A DNA stretch of 37,309 bases from Clostridium sp. MCC353 (GTDB lineage: Bacteria > Bacillota > Clostridia > Lachnospirales > Lachnospiraceae): assembly GCF_018785315.1 (NCBI RefSeq), contig NZ_WQPN01000090.1:1-37309 (forward strand). Reading direction: 5' to 3'. Each line of letters starts with the position of its first letter. Position 1 is the stretch's first letter. Below the pieces are notes generated by a model. It searched no databases. It was not told the DNA's origin and saw nothing but the letters and a program-made list of their open reading frames with translations. Positions 32,112 to 37,309 of the stretch are shown here, in pieces. A program made the translations under genes and the position numbers.

Positions 32112-32387
32112 ATGGATAAAGTGAGAAAACATATCATATTTTACGGCCGTGTCCAAGGTGTGGGATTCCGTTATACGGCCTGTTATCTGGCCCGGCCTTT
32201 GGGACTTACGGGGTGGGTGAAAAACTTATGGGACGGCAGCGTAGAGATGGAAGTACAGGGGCCAAACGAAGAGATCGAGATATTCCTTCACCGCCTCCAA
32301 AATGGCCGTTTCATACAGGTTGACCGAATGGATATACGGGAAATCCCCGCAGAGAAGGAACATGATTTTGTGGAAATATGGAATTAA
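32112..32387 (+). CDS. acyP: Acylphosphatase
   Basis: A 91-residue cytoplasmic enzyme that hydrolyses acyl phosphates such as acetyl- or carbamoyl-phosphate. It has the full signature GRVQGVGFR with phosphate-binding R20, and GWVKNLWDGSVE with catalytic N38, at standard spacing. The ORF is open to 32031, but ATG 32112 has GGAGG upstream and gives the usual ~90-residue length. Its stop codon lies inside the direct repeat flanking the element remnant at 32391. Confidence 0.92.
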   Translation: MDKVRKHIIFYGRVQGVGFRYTACYLARPLGLTGWVKNLWDGSVEMEVQGPNEEIEIFLHRLQNGRFIQVDRMDIREIPAEKEHDFVEIWN

Positions 32388-32390
32388 ACT

Positions 32391-32446
32391 GTAACAATTC
32401 AGACGGCTGGTCTTCTTGACCGAAAAGGCCGTCCGCCGTCTGTTAC
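32391..32446. mobile_element. 56-bp IS66-like element remnant
   Basis: The ends are GTAACAATTCAGACGGC and, as reverse complement, GTAACAGACGGCGG, similar to the ends of the 136-bp MITE at 7028-7163. It is flanked by 8-bp direct repeats differing at one base, ATTAAACT (32383-32390) and GTTAAACT (32447-32454). Inside, CAGACGG pairs with CCGTCTG, enclosing GGTC/GACC, so the transcript would fold as a hairpin that could terminate acyP transcription. Confidence 0.6.
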
Positions 32447-32468
32447 GTTAAACTGAAGGAGTACAGCT

Positions 32469-33497
32469 ATGATGCCGAAAACGAATATGACAACCTTATG
32501 TTATCTGGAAAAGGATGACAGCTATCTGATGATGCACCGGGTAAAGAAAGTTCAGGATGTGAATAAGGATAAATGGATCGGGGTTGGAGGACATTTTGAA
32601 GAAGGGGAAAGCCCGGAAGAGTGTTTAAAACGGGAAGTGAAAGAGGAGACCGGACTGACCCTGACCGATTTCCGTTTCCGGGGAATCATCACATTTATCT
32701 CGGATAAATGGCAGCCGGAGTACATGTGCCTTTACACATCCAAGGGGTTCGAAGGGGAGATGACAGCCTGTTCGGAAGGAACCCTGGAATGGGTGAAAAA
32801 GGAGGATGTGCTGTCGTTAAATCTCTGGGAAGGGGATAAGATATTCTTTCAGCTTCTGAAAGAGGAGGCTCCGTTCTTCTCATTAAAATTGAGATATGAA
32901 GGGGACAGGCTTATGGAAGCCGTTCTGGATGGGAAAGAACTGGAACTTCTGGAAGAACTGGATGAGGAGGGCAATAAGACCGGGCGGGTGAGAGCGCGTT
33001 TTCTGATGCATATGGACGGAACTCCCCACGCCACCTCCCATATCTGGCTGATCCGCCCGAATCATAAAAGCGGATATGACATCCTGCTCCAGAAGCGCAG
33101 CGCCGGAAAGGATGCATTTCCGGGCTGTTACGACATCTCTTCGGCAGGCCATGTGCCGGCAGGCAGCGGGTATATGGAATCCGCTTTGAGGGAATTGAAG
33201 GAGGAACTGGGGATTTCAGCCTGTGAAGGGGATTTGGAATACATAGGGACCCATTCTGGAAAAGATGAGGCTGAATTTTATGGAAAACCATTTATCAATC
33301 ATGAGATCAGCCATGTTTACCTTTATAAAAAACCGGTGGATATCAGCGGCCTGCGTCTTCAGAAGGAAGAGGTGGAATCGGTTATGTGGATGGATTTTAA
33401 AGAGTGCAGAATGGGAATGGAAGATGGAAGCTTAAACCACTGCCTCAGCGAGACGGAGATGGAACTGTTGGAACGGGTTTTAATGAAGGGCTGTTAA
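32469..33497 (+). CDS. Tandem NUDIX hydrolase fusion
   Basis: A 342-residue cytoplasmic protein with two Nudix domains. The first (about 1-135) has a complete Nudix box at 41-63 (GHFEEGES...REVKEETGL) and resembles MutT/8-oxo-dGTP-type enzymes. The second (about 175-335) has its box at 227-249 (GHVPAGSGYMES then RELKEELGI), resembling the isopentenyl-diphosphate isomerase-like branch. Its first conserved Glu is replaced by S233 while the catalytic REUXEE core is kept. The start follows AAGGAG by 8 nt. Confidence 0.9.
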   Translation: MMPKTNMTTLCYLEKDDSYLMMHRVKKVQDVNKDKWIGVGGHFEEGESPEECLKREVKEETGLTLTDFRFRGIITFISDKWQPEYMCLYTSKGFEGEMTACSEGTLEWVKKEDVLSLNLWEGDKIFFQLLKEEAPFFSLKLRYEGDRLMEAVLDGKELELLEELDEEGNKTGRVRARFLMHMDGTPHATSHIWLIRPNHKSGYDILLQKRSAGKDAFPGCYDISSAGHVPAGSGYMESALRELKEELGISACEGDLEYIGTHSGKDEAEFYGKPFINHEISHVYLYKKPVDISGLRLQKEEVESVMWMDFKECRMGMEDGSLNHCLSETEMELLERVLMKGC

Positions 33498-33523
33498 AGG
33501 ATGGAAAAATAAAGCGGAGGGAA

Positions 33524-34432
33524 ATGATGACATTACAGCAGATGAAGTATTTTATTACGGTGGCGGAATCCGGTTCCATCAGCGAGGCGGCCAAACGCCT
33601 GTATACGGCCCAGTCCAGCGTGTCCAGTGCCGTCAAGGAGGTGGAATCTTACTATGGAATCACCGCATTTCTGCGGGATACCAAAGGGGTGTGGCTGACC
33701 AAGGAAGGGGAAGAACTGCTGATTGAATTCAAAGGTGTGCTCCAGAGGCTGGAGTTTCTGGAAGAAAAATATGCCGGAAAAACTTATCACAGGCAGGGAT
33801 TTTCGGTTTCCACCCAGCATCATATCTGCGGCATGGATTCCTTTATCTCCGTGGTGAGATCCATGGATGCGGAAGAATATAAATTCGGGTTTAACGAATG
33901 CAAGACGTCTGCGGTTCTGGAACGGGTGGAAAAAGGCATGGACGATATTGGAATCATTTTTTTCGCTGAGGAGAGCAAAGGCAGGATGGTTCAGGAGCTG
34001 CGCAACAGAAATCTGATCTTTAACCACATTTCCTATAAAAAGGCCCACGTTTACATCAGTGAAAAGCATCCTCTCGCCGGAAGAGAGAGCATTCGTGTGG
34101 AAGAACTCATGAAATATCCCTTTATTACCTATGACAGGGCGGCGGATGCGAATCCGGCTTATACGGAGATGATCGTTCCTTATTTCCGTCTGAAGAAGGT
34201 GATTGCCGTATCCGACAGGGCGGCAGCCTATTCCCTGATGAGGTGGGCGGACGGATTTGTGGTGGGAAGCGGTTACCATTCCTCCGACGCATATTATAAA
34301 GATATATTGTCCATACCGATCCATGATGGAATTAAACTGGAAGTGGGGTGGATTGTGAAAAATAAATTCGTGCTGACGGAGGCTGCGGAACAGTTTATCG
34401 GGCTGATTCGTCAAATTGAAACAAAACGATAG
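33524..34432 (+). CDS. LysR-family transcriptional regulator
   Basis: A 302-residue regulator. The HTH is at the N-terminus: LQQMKYFITVAESGSISEAA, KRLYTAQSSVSSAVKEVE. The LysR substrate-binding domain follows from about residue 90, with the typical MDDIGIIFFAEES segment. The ATG at 33524 follows GGAGG; the longer frame overlaps the Nudix gene and is rejected. It lies just upstream of the DUF3100/amidohydrolase genes on the same strand, and a T-N11-A box follows its stop, so it is probably their activator. Confidence 0.92.
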   Translation: MMTLQQMKYFITVAESGSISEAAKRLYTAQSSVSSAVKEVESYYGITAFLRDTKGVWLTKEGEELLIEFKGVLQRLEFLEEKYAGKTYHRQGFSVSTQHHICGMDSFISVVRSMDAEEYKFGFNECKTSAVLERVEKGMDDIGIIFFAEESKGRMVQELRNRNLIFNHISYKKAHVYISEKHPLAGRESIRVEELMKYPFITYDRAADANPAYTEMIVPYFRLKKVIAVSDRAAAYSLMRWADGFVVGSGYHSSDAYYKDILSIPIHDGIKLEVGWIVKNKFVLTEAAEQFIGLIRQIETKR

Positions 34433-34438
34433 GTATTT

Positions 34439-34506
34439 ATCGTAAAAAACGATGGATATCTATCGTTTTTTGGTGGATTCGATAAAAAACGGATCTGTGT
34501 TATCCT
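34439..34506 (+). promoter_or_regulatory. LysR boxes and promoter of the DUF3100 operon
   Basis: ATCGTAAAAAACGAT (34439-34453) is a 15-bp inverted repeat with T-N11-A, the classic LysR box. AAAAAACGAT (34444-34453) and ATCGTTTTTT (34462-34471) also form a second inverted repeat that could terminate the regulator transcript. A further CGATAAAAAACG lies at 34480-34491. The promoter is TTCGAT (34478-34483), 17 bp, TATCCT (34501-34506); its weak -35 fits activator dependence. Confidence 0.6.
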
Positions 34507-34535
34507 AGAATTATAAAAAGAAAAGGAGTGGCAGT

Positions 34536-35351
34536 ATGGAAAAGTTAAAAACCGTAGTCCAAAAATATTGGAAAGTTTATGCTGCGGCAGTGGTGATCGC
34601 AGTGATCTGTGATTCCATCGGCACGATCAAATTCAATGTGGGAATCGGCACGCTGACATTGTTTCCAATGGTATTTGCAACAATTATAGGCGGGATGTTA
34701 GGGCCGGATGCATTCAGGCTTTTTAAAATGCCGGAGTCAAAACTGGGGGGAAGTCTAGTTCTGGTGGCATTGGCGCCGTTTATGGCGAAGATGGGCGTTT
34801 CGGCGGGAGCTAACCTGGCAAAGCTGGTTTCTGTGGGGCCGGCCCTCATTTTACAGGAATTCGGAAACCTGGGAACCATCTTCCTTTCCCTTCCGCTGGC
34901 GCTGCTTCTGGGACTGAAAAAAGAGGCTATCGGCGCCTGCTATTCGATCAACCGGGATTCCAATCTGGGGCTTACCACCGATATCTGCGGGCCGGATGCG
35001 GCGGAAACCAGAGGCACTTTTGCAGTTTATATCGTTGGTTCTGTAATCGGAACGGTTTTTATCGGCATTCTGGCCAGCCTTGTGGCTTCCTGGGATCTGC
35101 TTCATCCGCTGGCATTAGGCATGGCAAGCGGCGTGGGCAGCGGTTCCATGATGACCGCAGCCGCCGGCACTCTGGGTGAAGTTTATCCTCAGTATGCGGA
35201 AGATATCATGGTACTGGGAGGTGCCAGCGACATGCTGACCGGCATTACTGGAATCTATATGGGAACTTTCATCGGTCTGCCGGTTACAAGAAAACTATAC
35301 GCATTCCTGGAACCGAAAATAAGCAAAAAAATGAACAGGGAGGGAAAATAA
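34536..35351 (+). CDS. DUF3100 family membrane protein (putative transporter subunit)
   Basis: A 271-residue membrane protein with about eight hydrophobic segments. Conserved-looking Gly-rich stretches include ATIIGGMLGPDAFRLF, a charged DSNLGLTTDICGPDAAETRGTF segment between membrane spans, and GMASGVGSGSMMTAAAGTLGE near residue 200. The set resembles DUF3100. Function is unknown; the pairing with a second small membrane protein (next gene, start immediately after this stop) and a catabolic hydrolase suggests a two-subunit importer. This is inference. Confidence 0.65.
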   Translation: MEKLKTVVQKYWKVYAAAVVIAVICDSIGTIKFNVGIGTLTLFPMVFATIIGGMLGPDAFRLFKMPESKLGGSLVLVALAPFMAKMGVSAGANLAKLVSVGPALILQEFGNLGTIFLSLPLALLLGLKKEAIGACYSINRDSNLGLTTDICGPDAAETRGTFAVYIVGSVIGTVFIGILASLVASWDLLHPLALGMASGVGSGSMMTAAAGTLGEVYPQYAEDIMVLGGASDMLTGITGIYMGTFIGLPVTRKLYAFLEPKISKKMNREGK

Positions 35352-35813
35352 ATGGTAAGGAAATATTTTCTTCAGCAGTTGGGACTGTTGTGTATGGTGT
35401 CGGTTATCATGATCCTGACCAATATAATCGGCTATAAAATGCCGCTGCTGGATTCAATTAAGGGAATTTTAGTGCTGTGTGCCATCGCTTTATTCGGCCT
35501 CACGCTCAGCAAATTCATGAGCCGCTTTATCCACCTGCCATCCATGATGTACGTTTCCCTGACCGGGCTTTTGCTGGCCTGCCCGCTGTCACCTGTTAAG
35601 GATACCATCATTCAGGTGACAAACCAGGTGGCGTTTATGGCTCCGGCAACCGCGCTGGGAGCATTTGCCGGAATATCTCTGGGCAAAGATTTAAAGGATT
35701 TTGCAAAAATGGGATGGAAGCTGGTGGTGATCACTCTGTTCGTAATCACCGGAACCTTTATTTTCTCAGCAATTGTGGCGGATCTTGTGCTCAGGGCGAC
35801 AGGGGCAGTTTAG
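35352..35813 (+). CDS. Small membrane protein, probable partner of the DUF3100 protein
   Basis: A 153-residue protein with four or five hydrophobic segments (about 9-27, 33-50, 60-80, 92-108 and 122-147). It begins immediately after the DUF3100 stop, with GGGAGGG upstream. No family was recognised, but segments such as VAFMAPATALGAFAGISLGKD echo the Gly/Ala-rich membrane helices of the preceding gene. It probably forms the second subunit of a split transporter. Confidence 0.7.
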   Translation: MVRKYFLQQLGLLCMVSVIMILTNIIGYKMPLLDSIKGILVLCAIALFGLTLSKFMSRFIHLPSMMYVSLTGLLLACPLSPVKDTIIQVTNQVAFMAPATALGAFAGISLGKDLKDFAKMGWKLVVITLFVITGTFIFSAIVADLVLRATGAV

Positions 35814-35825
35814 GAGGAAAAAAAT

Positions 35826-37163
35826 ATGGAAAAATGTGATATTTTGATAAGAAATTGTCAAATTTTGAAACCGGATATGAGCGTCTCAGAGGCCTGCAGC
35901 GTTGTAATAGACCATACTATGATCAAAAAGATCGGCGATGTCACTGAGATGGATCAGCAGTTTATCCCGTCGGAGGTGCTGGACGGAACCGGAAAACTTC
36001 TGATGCCGGGTTTCACGGACGGACATACCCACACCTGCCAGCAATTGCTGAGAGGGCGGGTTTCGGATGAATACCCCATGGTGTGGACCAGATTCCTGGT
36101 TCCATTTGAAAGCAATTTAAAGCCGGAGGATTCCTATGTCAGCGCCCAGTTGGCCTGTGTTGAAATGATTAAAAACGGAACGACTTCATTTGCGGATTCC
36201 GGCGGCGTACATATGGAACGGGTGGCGGACGCTGTGATCGAATCGGGAATGAGGGCGGCAATCGCCAAGTCCACCATGGATATGGGAAATGCCATTACCG
36301 GAGCGATGAAAGAAACTGCGGATGAAGCCATTGAGCACACAAAAGAACTGTACCGCGCCTATCAGGGAGCCGGGGACGGCAGGATCGATATCTGGTTTGC
36401 AATCCGTCAGGTCATGACCTGTTCGAAGGAGCTGATCAGGATGGTGGGAGAGGCGGCAGCAGAATTTAAGACAGGCATCCATGCCCATCTCTGTGAGCAC
36501 AAGGACGAAGTCAGCTTCTGCCTGCAGAATTACCAGAAACGCCCGGCCCAGTTCTTAGACGAGATGGGCATCCTGGGGCCCAATCTGCTGACTGCCCACA
36601 ATGTGATGCTCTCTGACCGGGATATTTCCATCATGGCAGAACGCGGGGTAAAGGTGATCCACTGTCCCAGGGCAAATTTAGCGAACCACGGATTTCCCAA
36701 AACGCCTCAGATATTAGAAGCGGGCCTGAGCGTGGGCTTAGGCTGTGACGGGGCAGCGCCGTCCAATCTGGATTTGTTCGACGAAATGAAGGTTCTCCGC
36801 TATGGAATGCTGGCATATTGGGGTCTGGCTTCCTTCAATCCCGTAGTCATGACCTGCCCGACCCTCCTTGCCATGGCAACCCAGGGCGGCGCCAATGCCA
36901 TCGGCCACGGAGATATGCTGGGCAGTGTGGAGGAAGGCAAAAAGGCGGATGTGATCCTGCTGAACATCGACCAGCCCCATATCACCCCAACCCAGAACCT
37001 GGTCAACAGCATTGTGGACGCCGCAAATGGGCACGATGTGACGGATTCCGTGATTAACGGTAAGATCGTGATGAAGGACAGGGAGGTTCTCACCATGGAT
37101 GAGGAAAAAATAAGGAGAGAAGCGCAGATTCACATGGACGAGATTGTGAAGAGGGCTTATTGA
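35826..37163 (+). CDS. Amidohydrolase (MtaD/SsnA/TrzA-like deaminase-hydrolase)
   Basis: A 445-residue cytoplasmic metalloenzyme of the amidohydrolase superfamily. Metal ligands are visible: DGHTHT (H67, H69), HAHLCEH (H219-H221), LLTAHN (H258) and GLGCDGAAPSN (D308). The family deaminates 5'-methylthioadenosine, S-adenosylhomocysteine, guanine or triazines, or hydrolyses related compounds; the exact substrate is uncertain. AGGAGG lies upstream. As the last gene after the LysR and transporter genes it probably processes the imported compound. Confidence 0.88.
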   Translation: MEKCDILIRNCQILKPDMSVSEACSVVIDHTMIKKIGDVTEMDQQFIPSEVLDGTGKLLMPGFTDGHTHTCQQLLRGRVSDEYPMVWTRFLVPFESNLKPEDSYVSAQLACVEMIKNGTTSFADSGGVHMERVADAVIESGMRAAIAKSTMDMGNAITGAMKETADEAIEHTKELYRAYQGAGDGRIDIWFAIRQVMTCSKELIRMVGEAAAEFKTGIHAHLCEHKDEVSFCLQNYQKRPAQFLDEMGILGPNLLTAHNVMLSDRDISIMAERGVKVIHCPRANLANHGFPKTPQILEAGLSVGLGCDGAAPSNLDLFDEMKVLRYGMLAYWGLASFNPVVMTCPTLLAMATQGGANAIGHGDMLGSVEEGKKADVILLNIDQPHITPTQNLVNSIVDAANGHDVTDSVINGKIVMKDREVLTMDEEKIRREAQIHMDEIVKRAY

Positions 37164-37188
37164 GAATCTTTATTTAGTTGATTAGTGA

Positions 37189-37309
37189 AAGTAACGCCAT
37201 GAATCCAGGGAATGGGGACGGACGGGGGCGGAGGCCTGCTTGGCGGTTTGACGCCGGACGGAGCGGAATCCGTTGGCGATGAAAACCGGCTTCCAACCGT
37301 AAGTGAAAC
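37189..37309. repeat. Start of a further intergenic repeat (copy D, cut by window edge)
   Basis: AGTAACGCCATG at about 37189 is the reverse complement of the type of end seen at 27710-27721 and 8837-8847, followed by GC-rich, non-coding sequence with a GGACGGACGGGGGCGGAGG run. Only 120 bp are visible and no gene was seen. Confidence 0.45.

Noticed and set aside
33533-34414. 293-residue minus-strand ORF opposite the LysR gene
   Set aside because: A His/Phe-rich antisense translation of a well-supported regulator, with no ribosome site or family pattern.

Overview
The window looks like chromosomal DNA from a gut-type Clostridia, most likely Lachnospiraceae (Enterocloster/Hungatella/Lachnoclostridium-like). 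This rests on content and style, not on a database match: moderate GC, strong GGAGG ribosome sites, a CUT1 sugar ABC transporter and a mannose-family PTS each packed with glycosidases, PadR/DUF2812 and DUF3784 proteins, a CofE-like protein beside an NSS transporter, and many small intergenic repeats. No rRNA, tRNA, CRISPR array, phage or intact transposase was seen.

Layout. 1-300: truncated intergenic repeat with 22-bp tandem units. 297-716 (-): flavin/PNPOx-like protein. 889-8171: fructan/sucrose island with a GH32 enzyme behind two LacI-type operators, a lipoprotein binding protein, two permeases (no ATPase), a metallophosphoesterase and a LacI regulator. The regulator's promoter has been split from its gene by a 136-bp IS66-like MITE. 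8172-8880: non-coding block with a second copy of the repeat family and a 330-bp long inverted repeat. 8942-12546: MoxR ATPase, DUF58 protein and a membrane protein in overlapping frames. 12643-13899: tandem HD/HD-GYP protein. 14016-16693: CofE-like protein and Na+-dependent NSS transporter. 16791-17940: DUF3784 protein and GH25 lysozyme. 18050-20658 (-): five-gene cluster resembling a polymorphic-toxin immunity island (one member SUFU-like) with no toxin in view.

21204-27470: GntR regulator, mannose-family PTS in the order IIA-IIC-IID-IIB, GH88 unsaturated glucuronyl hydrolase and GH35 beta-galactosidase. This reads as one pathway for importing and cleaving a glycosaminoglycan- or mucin-type oligosaccharide. 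27471-27880: third repeat copy and a large operator palindrome in front of padR. 27884-30390: PadR, DUF2812 protein, a 5'-truncated GNAT remnant and a RimJ/L-type GNAT. 30403-31908: MFS exporter with a ~250-nt leader. 32112-33497: acylphosphatase, a small IS66-like element remnant, and a tandem Nudix protein. 33524-37163: LysR regulator, DUF3100 membrane protein, small membrane protein and an MtaD-like amidohydrolase, probably one uptake-and-deamination/hydrolysis unit. The right edge enters another repeat.

The main oddities are the non-coding structures: the 330-bp inverted repeat ending in a predicted three-way junction, the MITE between a consensus promoter and its lacI gene, and a 52-bp tandem array that includes a permease stop codon.
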